A stretch of 64,000 bases of DNA. Source: Fremontodendron californicum. Taxonomy: Eukaryota; Streptophyta; Magnoliopsida; Malvales; Malvaceae. Position numbers and translations under genes: made by a program. Under the pieces are notes generated by a model. The model did not search any database and had not been told where the DNA came from. It was given only the letters and a program-made list of their open reading frames with translations. Shown here piece by piece: positions 1 through 10,796 of this stretch. Numbering within the stretch: the first letter of the stretch is position 1; every line of letters starts with the position of its first letter. Location: assembly GCA_030761205.1 (NCBI GenBank), contig JAULJL010000005.1:2815501-2879500 (forward strand). The letters run 5' to 3'.

Positions 1-1640
1 GAAGGTATTGCTTCATTGAACAAGGACTTGAGTCTGTGCACGGCCTCGTTTGTTAACCATCCTCCTATCCAATATAGCTATGGGTTCTTTTGCCAGTACC
101 CCATCATCATCCAGCAATGGCAAGTGAAATTGTATAGGTTCCTTTCCAACATGTCTTTTCAATTGTGAGACATGAAAGACAGGATGAACCTTAGCCTCAG
201 GAGGTAGTTCCAGCTGATAAGCGACCTGTCCCACTCGAGCTAGTACTCGATATGGTCCAAAATACCTTGCTGTTAATTTCAAAGAAGATCTGTTCACCAC
301 TGATTTCTGACGATAAGGCTGTAACTTCACATAAACCAAATTGCCAACTTCAAAATGTCTATCAGTCCTATGCTTATCAGCTTGCTGTCGCATCCTGTGT
401 TGAGCTCTAGAGAGATGGAATTTCAACAACTGTAGTGCTGCTTCTCTAGCTTGAAGACTGCGATCGATAGCTTCCACTTGAGAATCACCAGGAAGGTAGG
501 GAAGATGGACAGGAGCAGGTTGTCCATAAACTATTGCATAAGGGGTGGTCTTAGAGGATGTATGATAAGTAGTGTTGTACCACCACTCTGCCAATGGCAG
601 CTATTTTGACCACTGTTTAGGTTGTTCACCCGTCATGCATCTCAAGTATGTTTCAAGACAACGGTTAACCACTTCAGTTTGCCCATCGAATTGGGGATGG
701 TAGGCAGAAGACATGTTCAACTGAGTGCCTAGGAGCTTGAAGAGTTCCTTCCAGAATGAACTGAGAAAGATTTTGTCCCTATCAGACACAATACTTTTTG
801 GGATCCCATGAAGTTTGTATATGTTATCAAGGAAAATCTGAGCAACCATGATTGCTGTGAAGGGATGAGCCAAAGCAAGGAAATGAGCATATTTGCTGAG
901 GCGGTCCACTACCACGAGGATGACAGTCTTGCCAAAAGAATTTGGAAGCCCTTCTATGAAATCCATAGAGATGTCAGACCAGACACTGTCAGGGATTGGC
1001 AAAGGTTGCAAGAGCCCTGGTGAGGCAGAGTTATCATACTTGTTCTGTTGACACACAGAACATTCTTGGACCCATCGTCTCACATCCTTTTTGAGACCCT
1101 TCCAATAAACTATGCCAGTGATTCTTTTCATTGTTGCTGATATCCCAGAATGACCCCCCAGAGCTGAATTATGAAAATGGTGCAACAATTCCTTGCGTAG
1201 TACCATGTCCTTACCTACAACCAATTTCCCATGCCTGCGCAATTGGTCATTCACCCATGTATACTCGGAAGAACTGGTAGGATTTGTTTTCAGTTTCTGA
1301 AGGAGATGAAGAACAGCAGGATCCATCAGCCAGGATTTTTGTATTCGAGTAGCCAAATCAGTGTCAATAACTGACAGAGCACCAAAAACAGGTGAAGGTT
1401 GCCTAGACAAAGCATCTGCCACGGTGTTGTGTACCCCTTTTCTGAATAATAGCTCGTAATCAAATCCCATCATCTTGATTACCCATTTTTGCTGAGCTGG
1501 AGTATGAGCCTTATTATCCAACAGAAATTTAAGGCTGTTATGGTCAGTCTTAATCTGAAAATGGCGACCAACTAAATAGGCACTCCATTTTTTTACAGCT
1601 GTGAGAACAGCTAACATCTCCTTGTCATAAGCAGACAAGG
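1..1640 (-). pseudogene. RNase H and integrase part of gypsy pol, with stops
   Basis: From 1638 downward the frame encodes the end of RNase H (motifs AYDKEMLAV and TDHNSLKFLL). It is followed by the integrase HHCC zinc finger (HHFHNSALGGHSG, then CSVCQQNK, about 1175-1040) and the integrase core. The acidic residues lie in MDFIEGLP, VSDRDKIF and the E of DGQTEVVNRCLE. A TAG at 601-603 interrupts the frame where the family has Trp. The same frame resumes to a TGA at 13-15, again at a usual Trp position, just after the motif LDRRMVNKRGRAQ at the integrase/chromodomain junction. The KVHPVFHVSQLKRH motif is typical of gypsy integrase C-termini. Confidence 0.9.
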
Positions 1641-2636
1641 TTTGATTCCTGGGGTATCCAATAGTGCCTTACTAAAGTAAGTTATAGGTTTACCCTGCTG
1701 ACTGAGGACAGCACCTATACCTGTGTTGGAAGCATCAGATTCAACCACAAAGGTTTGGTTGAAGTCAGGTAAAGCCAAAACTGGTGCAGTAGTCAATGCT
1801 GTCTTCAAATTCTCAAAAGCAAGATGGGCAGTAGGACTCCAGGCAAAGGCATTCTTCTTCAAGAGTTCAGTTAAAGGTTGTGCTATGGAGCCATATCCTT
1901 TAATGAACCTGCGGTAGTAACCAGTGAGGCCTAAAAAACCTTTCAGATCCTTAGTGGTCTTAGGTACAGTCCACTGTTGTACAGTACTGACTTTAGCAGG
2001 GTCCATCTGCACTCCTTGACTGCTAATGATATGGCCAAGGTACTCTACTTGAGAAGCTCCAAAAACACACTTAGAAAGTTTGACAAACAGACTGTTGCTG
2101 AATAATGTCTGAAAAACCTGATGCAAGTGATCCAAGTGTGCCATCCAGCTAGGTGAGTAGACCAAGATATCATCAAAGAAGACCAACACAAACCTTCTAA
2201 GAAAAGGGGCAAAAATACTGTTCATTAGACTCTGAAATGTAGATGGAGCATTGGTTAAGCCAAAAGGCATTACCAAAAATTCATAGTGTCCCTGGTGAGT
2301 CTTGAAAGCAGTCTTATGCACATCTGTGTCTGCCATGCGAATTTGGTGATACCCTGACCTTAGATCGAGTTTAGTAAACCAAGAAGCACCTGTAAGTTCA
2401 TCTAGTAATTCCTCTACTAGTGGAATTGGGAATCTATCTTTAATAGTAAGCTTGTTAAGCTGCCTGTAGTCGATACACATTCGCCAAGAACCATCTTTCT
2501 TTTTAACCAAGACAACTGGAGAGGCAAAATAACTCTGACTGTCTCTAATGATCCCTGTGGCCTTCATTTCTGCCACCAGTTTTTCAATCTCATCCTTCTG
2601 AATAGAAGGATATCTGTAAGGTCTTATTTTAAAAGA
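1640..2636 (-). pseudogene. Reverse transcriptase part of gypsy pol
   Basis: The frame shows classic gypsy RT blocks: [32 protein letters not shown], the catalytic FFDDILVYS motif (about 2161-2190), and [18 protein letters not shown] in slightly variant form at the connection domain. It joins the protease frame directly but is separated from it by the TAG at 2637-2639. At its end (about 1640-1650) the frame slips by one base into the RNase H frame, so RT and RNase H are no longer collinear. The block from FFDDI to the RNase H start has the usual length, so no large deletion is seen. Confidence 0.92.
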
Positions 2637-3875
2637 CTAGGACTCATCAATTAATGGAATTCTATGATCCTGCAGGCGTTGTGGTGGAAGGCCCTTAGGA
2701 GCTGCAAATAGCACTGAAAATTGCAAAATCAGATTTCTGAGATCAACTGGTAAAGAAGCCATCAAAGTCGACTCAGTAGGAGAATACAGGGGTTCTTCAG
2801 TGACTCCAGTAAACAACAATGTAAATGTGCCTGGAGAAGAAACTTGCATTTTGGCTGATTGGCGATCAGTAGCAAACTGAATAGTGCCTGCAGTCAAACC
2901 TTGAAACACAATCTGTTGCCCATCTAAAGAGAATTGCATTGTTAGGTGTTGGAAATCCCAAACAATAGGCCCCAATTGTTGGAGCCATTCCACTCCCAAA
3001 ACCACATCACAGCCTGTGAGAGGTAAAACTAAGAAATCTGTAATCTGAATTACACCCTGTGTCTCCCAATGAACAGTTTTACAGACCTCCTGCACTTGCA
3101 TATATTCACCATTAGCCACAGAGACCTTAATCCCATGCACAGCTGCAGTCTTGACTCCCAGACGTCGGACCAAGGAATGATCAATAAAGTTATGCGTGCT
3201 GCCAGAATCAACAAGGATGATAACGTGTTGATTCTTGATTCTGCCTGGAACCCTCATAGTCTGTGGACCTGCAGTACCAAGTAAGGCATGTAGGGATAAA
3301 ACAGGTTTATGCAATGGTTCAGGTTCCTCAGCCACAGCCTCGACCATTGTATCCAAACAATCCAGAAATTCTTCCTGCTCAGCTATAGAGTCATTGCTCT
3401 CATCCACCAGGAGCTGGTAAAGTTGAGATCGTGGACAGCGATGCCCAACTGCAAATTTAAGGCCACACCACATACAAAGACCTTTTCTCCTTCGGTCATC
3501 CCTTTCTTCTTGAGTAGGCATCTTAGATGGTTTAGGGGCAGTGTTGTCTGGTCTGGTGTTGGGTGGTTTGTATGAATAAGTAGACTGAGGTTTCAGGGGT
3601 TGTGGATAAGTCAGAAAGGAGGCTTTTGGTGTTGGTAACAATGGAGGTAATGGAGTTTTAGAGATAGGGGCCAAAGTTGAAGGTGGTGATGGATCATTTC
3701 TGGGATTTCGATAAGAAATATAAGGTTTTCTGGGCAAGTTATAGATTAAAGATTCCATTTGTTTGGCCAAATTAAAAGCATGAGTCAATGTTCTAGGATG
3801 AAACATTCTAACAGGCTTAGAAATCTCAGGCTTCAAGTTGCCAATGAAAATGCTTAAGCTATAGTCATCAGTCAG
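2637..3875 (-). pseudogene. Gag zinc knuckle and aspartic protease of gypsy element
   Basis: About 120 residues into this frame is a retroviral-type zinc knuckle, CMWCGLKFAVGHRC, preceded by a proline-rich linker and basic residues. Near 3180-3216 is the protease active site LVDSGSTHNFID, followed by LGVEWL, the usual order for Ty3/gypsy. The frame stops at a TAG (2637-2639) just before the RT-proximal segment with KIRPYRYP. Its upstream border is the TAG at 3876-3878. Confidence 0.88.
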
Positions 3876-4529
3876 CTAGACTAAGTTCAGTAGACTCTCA
3901 AATTCTTCATAAAACTCCTCTACTGAATTGGATTGTTTGAGGGTCACTAGATCACACATAGGATCAGTGAACTCATTATCCCCAAACCTAGAACGCATCT
4001 CAGAGATGTAAAGAGACCAACGAACCTGAGTAATGCTGTCCTGGTTTTTCATAAACAGTTGATGCCATTGAAGGGCTCGACCATCTAAATGCATCATGAC
4101 AGTACGAACCTTGTCCTGTTCCTGAGTCTGATCTGCTTCAAAAAATTGTTCGATCTTCAGTAGCCAACCGCGAAAATCATGGCCTTCAAATCGAGGGCAT
4201 TCAAGCTTGGAATACTTGGTGAGTTTGTGAAGGGCGATAGGATCGTCAGGCAAAGAGTCCAAAGCAGACTTCTGTTTGCCTTCTGAAGAACCTAATGCTG
4301 GTGAAGAACCAGAAGCTGGTTCCTGAAAAGATCAAGGTAGCTTGGGCAGAAAGGATTGAAGGAGAGCCCGTATCTCAGTGCCAATAGATTCCATGCCAGA
4401 TTTAAGCTCCATTCGGAACTCATTACGTAGCATCTCAGCATGAGCTCCCAACTTGCCATCGATTTTCTCAAATTCCTTTTGAAGATTAGCAAACTCCTTT
4501 TGCAATCGGGTGGTGGTGCCATCAGCCAT
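3876..4529 (-). pseudogene. Gag N-terminal and capsid-like region of gypsy element
   Basis: The start ATG is at 4527-4529 (MADGTTTRLQKEF), 24 bases inside the primer-binding site. A coiled-coil-like stretch follows (LQKEFEKIDGKLGAHAEM). A TGA at 4332-4334 then interrupts the frame. The same frame continues as a retrotransposon gag segment with typical motifs (FRGWLLKIEQFFE, KVRTVMMHLDGRALQWHQ, LVTLKQSNSVEEFYEEFE) up to a TAG at 3876. Length and order fit chromovirus Gag. Confidence 0.85.
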
Positions 4530-4553
4530 AATCACAAGGAATGTTGACAGAAA

Positions 4554-4566
4554 GTCTCTGATACCA
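4554..4566 (-). other. Retrotransposon primer-binding site (initiator-Met tRNA type)
   Basis: Read on the minus strand the site is TGGTATCAGAGAC, one base off the usual plant initiator-methionine tRNA-complementary site TGGTATCAGAGC. It sits one base inside the presumed LTR edge at 4568, which is the expected spacing. It primes minus-strand DNA synthesis in active family members. Confidence 0.8.
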
Positions 4567-4567
4567 A

Positions 4568-4783
4568 TGATATAACCTGTATTCAGGTTATATATGAACA
4601 AACCTGCAGAGAAGAAACAGAGAAGAATATCCCAGAAAAAGAAAGAAATCGAGAAGAGAGAAAGAGAGAATAATTGATCATCCAAATCTGTGTTTTTTTC
4701 CTCATTGCATGATTCTCTTATAACAACCTGTATGACTCAGCAATGTTGTTACAAAGATGACAGAATAACAACCAATCATAACA
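4568..4783 (-). repeat. 5' LTR of the gypsy element (outer edge approximate)
   Basis: The inner edge is set by the primer-binding site: on the plus strand the LTR begins TGATATAACC at 4568, so on the minus strand it ends in CA. Two plausible outer ends start with TG on the minus strand: TGTAACAACA ending at 4752 and TGTTATGATT ending at 4783. A TTATAAG box near 4717-4723 (minus) would fit an LTR promoter. The 3' LTR is outside the window, so length and target duplication cannot be checked. Confidence 0.55.
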
Positions 4784-5946
4784 ATTGTGTAAACTATCCA
4801 AAACGCAAAACCAAATGAACAAAACGCATACATCAAATGTAAATAGTAAAATTCTGGTTTCATCTTTCTCTTTTCCCATGGCAGATTTCCTCTCGAAACA
4901 TCTGATTTCATCTTTTGATTGTTTGTAAATGACTTAATAGCTTAAACAAAAAAATAAAATAGCCAAAAAAATTAAAAAGAATGGTATCTTCCTTTTATTT
5001 TTAAATTAAAATTAAAAATAAATAAATTAAAAGAGATGAGCAGTATATTTTTAATAAATGATGAAAAATATGTTATGAATTGAAATACAGTACAAACATA
5101 CAAATTTTTTTAAAATTAAATCAGTATAATAAATTAAGCAAAATGTGATATTAATTGAGACACGATACGAATACATAATTTTTTTTTCAAATTAAATCAC
5201 AATGACAAACAATATAAAATATAAGATGAATTAAGACACGATACGAACACAACATAATAAATATAATTAAAACACAACACGAAAAATAACATGAATACGA
5301 TACAAATACACGAATGTGTAAAAATATTCATAAAATAAATTATTAACATGTAAAAATTTATATAAATTTATTATATTTTGAAAACACAAAAACGAATACG
5401 TTACGAACACACAAATTTTTCTTTAAATTGAATCACTATGAAAAATTATGCAAAATATATCATAAATTGAGACACGACATGAATATACAAAATTTTCTCT
5501 AAATTGAACCACAATGAAAAACTAAATAAAATATGAGATAAATTGAGACACGACATAACACAAACACAATATAGGACGTGTAAATATATATATAAAACGA
5601 ATTATTAACGTGTAAAAAATTATATAAATTATAATACTTTAAACACACAAAAAATAATATGCTGAGAAGACTTTGTTGTGGCTGTTGTAGATATATTTGA
5701 CTGGCCACGTACTCTGTTGCCCATGGACTGAGAGGGTCAGTGTTGTGCCATGATAGGGCAAGATGCGTTAAGCAAATCCTCTTGGAATGTGCTGGAACAG
5801 ATAACACAATAAGTTAATAAAAGCGGAACAAATGCAAGCAGGAATGGTGAACTATGTCAAGTGTAATTGCTTGCCAAAAGATAGGGCGGATTAATTGCTG
5901 AGGAGATCATGGTGAACTGAAATTGAGGATTCAGTATTTCAATCAC
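4784..5946. other. Intergenic, AT-rich, no gene seen
   Basis: Apart from the higher-order repeat at 5040-5660, this stretch shows no coding signal. 5660-5946 is less AT-rich and may be 3' untranslated sequence of the minus-strand B3 gene that ends at 5947; this is inference from position only. Confidence 0.5.
5040..5660. repeat. AT-rich higher-order tandem repeat, about 260-bp period
   Basis: A block containing GTGTAAAAATATTCATAAAA and AACATGTAAAAATTTATATA at 5317-5400 recurs in slightly changed form at 5577-5650, a 260-bp period. Between them a ~67-bp subunit with AATTGAGACACGACATGAAT repeats (about 5420-5550). Related degenerate subunits with GAGACACGATACGAATAC and GACACGATACGAACAC lie at 5110-5250. 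The words ACACGACACGAA and their complement recur elsewhere in the window (60.1-60.35 kb). Confidence 0.7.
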
Positions 5947-6561
5947 TTAAATTTTTGTATCTACAGCATCAAAAGATGGTTCCTGCTGGATTGGTAACCA
6001 AGCAGTGACTGATTGATGGTGTATTGCAGATGGGCCAGCTTTTCCTTTTTGTTTTCTATCAACAGCTTTTGAGGATGTGTGCCTTATCAGCCTTAAGTGA
6101 GCATTTTGATTTTTCTTCTTTGATACGACTGTTGTTGGAGGTGATTGTCGTTTTCGACGATTTCTTGTTGATGATTCGGGCTGTTCTGCCTGACTTGGTT
6201 TAGCTAATATTGATTAGGGAAACAAAATAAAGATAGTTAGGGACCATAAGCTATAACATTTTTTGAACAAAAAATACTTAAGCATTCTGCTCAATAAATG
6301 GGCTTCAGTTAACAATGTTGCACATCTGCCATAAATGTAGACATCAAATGTTATGTCTAAATCGTATTTGAACAATGCTAAATCACCATACTTAAGACGA
6401 TGATTTTTGATAAAGTTCATCCAGCTCTCGGTTAAACACAACCTATCATTTCTTTTAATCAACTTCATTTTTTCTGGGTTGCCTACTGGTCCTTTAAGAT
6501 AAACCGTTTTAGGTGTTCGAATTGTTTGCATATATCGTAGCACAAAGTGTTGCAGCAGGTC
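5947..6561 (-). CDS. B3 DNA-binding domain exons (REM-like), partial gene
   Basis: An exon starting at 6561, after a TTACAG acceptor, encodes most of a plant B3 domain: DLLQHFVLRYMQ, then NPEKMKLIKRNDRLCL, then the hallmark WMNFIKNHRLKYGDLALFKY. B3 domains bind DNA in plant transcription factors; the REM group has this HRLKYGD signature. A second exon from 6203 (acceptor ATTAG) to the stop at 5947 encodes a basic tail with NRRKRQ, likely a nuclear signal, and Ser/Lys-rich sequence. The donor between the exons is unresolved. The N-terminal B3 strands are not found upstream, where Helitron-derived sequence lies instead. It may be a truncated gene, or the 3' half of a chimeric gene. Confidence 0.6.
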
Positions 6562-7082
6562 CTGTAATTGAGTATAAATCAATGTAAGTATGAATATAAC
6601 AGCACAGTGAAATGTTAAAAGCATATAAATAAAGTGAAAAAAGAAACAAATCCCAGAATGAATTAAATTTTTTTGGCGGTTTAGGGAATAGGTTAATCTA
6701 TATGGTATCAATGGATATTATGGTTTACGGAATAGTTGAATCTATATGGTATTAAGAGATATCATGAAAGGTTTAAACCTGTTCCAGTTACAATGACACT
6801 ATATGGTAATAACAGTTGAATTTTATTGTTTGTTATCAAATGGGTATCAAAGTGAAAAGCTCTAATCACAGAGGTGATGATCACTTTAGAATACAACATA
6901 ACAGTACACAACAAAAAAAATCAAACAACTTAAGTAATGATGAATGAAATTAGTTTGAATTAGAGTAAAACCCATAGACAACTGATGAGAAACCATAATT
7001 GATTAAATTGAGAAGATTGTATATGCATGGAAGTATATAATGCAAGCAGAAATGAATACGATTCAGTAAATAAAGGACATAT

Positions 7083-8433
7083 CTAAGAGAAAACAATACT
7101 CGGATCAGGTTGTTTTTTACCATCAGCAGTATCAAAATATCTCATCATGTTTAAGATCTCATGCTCAGTGTCACAAATATATAATTGTGCAAATTTAGGA
7201 GCATACCCATCTGGAAGCAGAAGGGATCCAATTCCATGATGCACTTGCCCTCCAATTTTGAAAAACGTAAGGACCGGGTCTGTTATTGATACTCTTATCA
7301 ATCTTGCCACCAATGGATGTAAACTGGAACATAGAATTGTACATTATGATATTCTCTCTAAACCTCAAAGACTTCTGCAATCCCACATAACTCAGTAGAG
7401 AATCCAAAAAAATTTGGAGCCTTCTTGTATGGGGGTAAAACAACTGAGCCTTCCTTACAACAGAGACCAAAAACAATCAAAATTGACTGACTTGATCTAA
7501 CAACTCTTTCTTCATACCACATCTTAGCTTCACAGTAAGGACATGTATAGTTCAAACCTCCCAAATTAAGGGGTTCAAAATATCTCCCTATGGAAATAAA
7601 CAATGGAAAAAACAGAAGATCCAATTAGAGGTTTTAAAAAAAAAAAAGTCTTTAAAAATGAACTTTCACTTGGAACAAGATAATCAAAAACAATAAACTC
7701 ATGACTTGTAAAGCTATAATAATAAAATGACAACTCTGTACAAAATTCAAACAATAAAAAGTTATAAAACAGCAACAAATAAGAATAAAGAAATTCATAC
7801 GTTGAGATAAATAACTTACGATTAGCAGTAGAATCATAGACTGTAGGTTTCCCATGGGACAATGCAGCAGAAAGTGGAGGCTATAGCAAAGACCCTGTTC
7901 AAAGCAATAGTTTCAAAGAGAATCTAAGAAGAACAATAAAAAAATTGGGAACATCATAAGACAAAATGTATTACGTTTAAGGTAGAGTATTTACCACTAT
8001 CTCTATCATTAACAGTTTGATGCTTGATCTGACTAATATCAGCAGTTGGTTGAGACTGACCAACAGAACTGCTTGATCCAATTGCATAATTCATGTATGG
8101 TGCATCAGCAGAAATCGAAGATGAACCACTCTCATGAAGCAGGGCCACATCAGAAATTGTTGAAATAGTTTGCAATTCCCCATCAATATTAACAACAAAA
8201 TGTTGTCTAAATCTTTTAACAACTCTTTCATCGTTTAAAAGAGATGAATTCCCACTTCTAACAACACGGGTAGAAGCTTCATTATTCCCACTTGTTACAA
8301 TACGTATAGAAGCTTCATAAGTGAGAGGACGAACTTGTAAAGTATTATGGCCTTGCCTATTTCTAAGTCGGCGATTCCTAAGATTTTCGATCCTCTTGAC
8401 TCTATTTAACCTTATTGATTCATGATAATCCAT
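7083..8433 (-). pseudogene. Helitron helicase-type protein, N-terminal fragment, frameshifted
   Basis: Putative exons are 8433-7996 (starts MDYHESIRLNRVKRIENLR), 7880-7820 (PPLSAALSHGKPTVYDSTAN) and 7587 downward. The last contains a CxxC zinc-binding block (YTCPYCEAKMWYEERV, then FGLCCKEGSVVLPP), then MYNSMFQFTSIGG, then GQVHHGIGSLL and AQLYICDTEHEI. This series is the segment just before the Rep/helicase part of plant Helitron proteins. Two single-base slips in T-runs, near 7430 and near 7262, put neighbouring motifs into different frames. The Rep and helicase domains are missing. The phase between the first two exons does not match, so exon 1 is less certain. Confidence 0.7.
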
Positions 8434-10796
8434 GCCACAACAGTTGGACAGAAAACTTTGCAAACCAATAAAATAATAGATAGGGTAACCAACCAAAAAA
8501 ATATACACAACAAACAAACAAAACTGATCAAACAATGTGGACATTGACAGAAGAAATTGACATACAAAATAGAAGCTGATTATAAATATGTAAGCACAGA
8601 AACAAACAAAGCAAAGAATCAACGTAACAGAGCAACCCAAAAAACGTATAAGCAGTAGTCTTTGAAACAAACCTGAACAGATGAATGCTAACGAATCAGA
8701 AGCAATACCCAAAGAGGTACTAAGCAGCACAGATTGCAAAAAGCTAGAAATGGAACATAAATTAGATTGTTAGACATAGTACAATAAAAGTCCAAAATAT
8801 AAAGAGACATTTTGAACCATGCTATTTACACGGAAAACAGAACATGCATACCAAGCTTTGTAAATGCCCCAGACAACAAATAAGTACAATAAAATCTTAA
8901 AGAGCAGAGCAGAGAACTATCCCAAAAAAAAACTGAATTAGCAACAATAATCACATGGAAATCAGGAGTGGCTAAAGTGCACAAAACTATAACAGAGAAT
9001 AAGGGTTATAAGACCCAAAAAAAAAAAAGCAATACCAAATAGGAGCAGATGGATTAGCCTTAACAATGGAACAACCAAATGAAAAAAAGTCCTGAAACCT
9101 ATAAAAAATCAGCAAAGAAACAGATGGTTACAGTCAATGCAGAAGGTAAAAGAAGAGAAGAAATCTCCAAGTAAGATAGCAAACAGGTTTAAAAAAAAAA
9201 AACTGTAACCATGTATTAAAGCATGTAACAATCTTATTCTTCTAAAAAAAAGAGGTATCCATTACAAAATACAGAAAACAGAAACTTCAAGTTGCCAAAT
9301 AGCATAAATGAAAGGCAAAGAAATCTAACTAAAATTCAGTCTAATCCAACTGAAAACATGCTAAGAACATCTGTCATAATAAGCTAAGAGAAGAGCATGA
9401 GTTATTCCTTTTTGAAACGAAAGAAATAGATAAGCAAGAACAGATTGAAGGGAAAATAAATGCAATACAGAGTCAAAGAACCACAAATAAAGAACACATC
9501 TTAACAAAGCAAAAGTAGGCAGGTTTCATATAATCAGCAAAACCTTAACATTTCAGTGAATGACAGAACATCTGTTAAAAACACATACTAGAACATCTGT
9601 TAAAAACACATACTAACAACATTGTCATAGTAATCTAAAGCAAGAGCAGCTAACATTGGCTTCAGGAAAGATAAAAGTAAATACAAAAAAAAAAAAAAAG
9701 GGCAACAAATTAAATGTTGAGAAAGGAAGCGGAAGCAAAAGAAAAAAAAGATCAAGAAGACATTTTAACAAACAAATGATGCACAGAACGAACACAATTG
9801 GCAGACTTGGAGAGCAAAGATAGAAAGGGTACAAATTTTTTTTCTTATCAAACTACAAAAAAGAAAATCTGAAACGGATGAGTAATTTCTGAATAAATAG
9901 GGAAAAGGAATACTTAACTCTGAAAACCAAACATAAGGCCTTAGTTTGGTAAGAGAACCAAGAAGCAAAGCTGACATCAGAGTTGGTGATGAAATCTGGA
10001 TCTGCAAAACTACCGTTGCAAGGAAAGTAGAGGGCTAATGGAGCAAAAGTTGTCACAGAAGCTGATGGAGTAGGGGGATGGCACGAGATTGAGGCTGAAC
10101 AATGACACAGTATTCTGATTTCTTTTTTTATATATATTAATCAAGTTGGCGCTCATTTTTTATTGTCTCATTGGTAACATTGTTTTGTACAATTTGTTTC
10201 TTTTGATTTGCCGCCACTTCCTCTCTATCTCATGACTTTTTTTTTTTTAACCCCTATACATTTTATATGTTCACAAAGTTGAAAGTATAATTTTTTTTCC
10301 ATTTGCAGTAACCTGCTCTCTGCCTCTGCTATTGATTGCTTTTTTTTTTTACCCCTACACCCAGTTACATGCTGAAGAAGCTTGATGCAAGAATGGAGGG
10401 GTGCCAAGGGAAATGTGTGCAGGGAAACGAAAAAAGACCCAACAGCAGAACAAGAATTGGAATGACCACAACAGTTACTTGAGAAAAAAGGTGGAGGGAG
10501 AAGAAACTGAAAGGAGAGAGGAAAAAAAAAAAAAGAAGAAAACAAGGAAACATAGATTGGGCGACGTGAATAGCCTGTATGGGCTGGAAAAAAGCTTAAA
10601 TTTATTGTAAGGATTATTGTTTCTCAACTTTAAATACTAGAAATAAAAAATAAAAATACAACCATGTATGGCACGAGCAATTATAAAGAAAGTTTTCATT
10701 ATTAAAATACTATGCCATACCAATATAAATAAGAATTAGTAGAAAAAAGAACAAAAAGCAAAAAATAAAAATAAAAAAGAAATTGAAGAACTGGGG
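8434..10796. other. Intergenic, AT-rich with A-runs, no gene supported
   Basis: Open frames here are short and low-complexity. A 26-bp direct duplication (AGAACATCTGTTAAAAACAC plus six bases) lies at about 9565-9616. Poly-A or poly-T runs occur near 9010, 9190, 9690, 10230 and 10515. Some of this may be leader or intron sequence of the Helitron/B3 locus, but nothing confirms it. Confidence 0.5.

Larger units (their letters stand above)
1..4783 (-). mobile_element. Ty3/gypsy LTR retrotransposon (chromovirus-type), 5' part, decayed
   Basis: Read on the minus strand, the order is LTR, primer-binding site, gag, protease, reverse transcriptase, RNase H, integrase. That order is diagnostic of Ty3/gypsy. 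The integrase C-terminus runs into a sequence like the start of a chromodomain, which suggests a chromovirus. The other end (rest of the chromodomain and 3' LTR) lies outside the window. The polyprotein is broken by at least five in-frame stops (near 13, 601, 2637, 3876 and 4332) and one frameshift near 1645, so this copy cannot encode its own proteins. The outer LTR edge is uncertain (4752 or 4783). Confidence 0.93.

Noticed and set aside
9625..10056. Several minus-strand open frames of 60-80 codons
   Set aside because: Low-complexity, Phe/Leu/Ser-rich translations of A/T runs with no domain, no splice support and no conserved motif.
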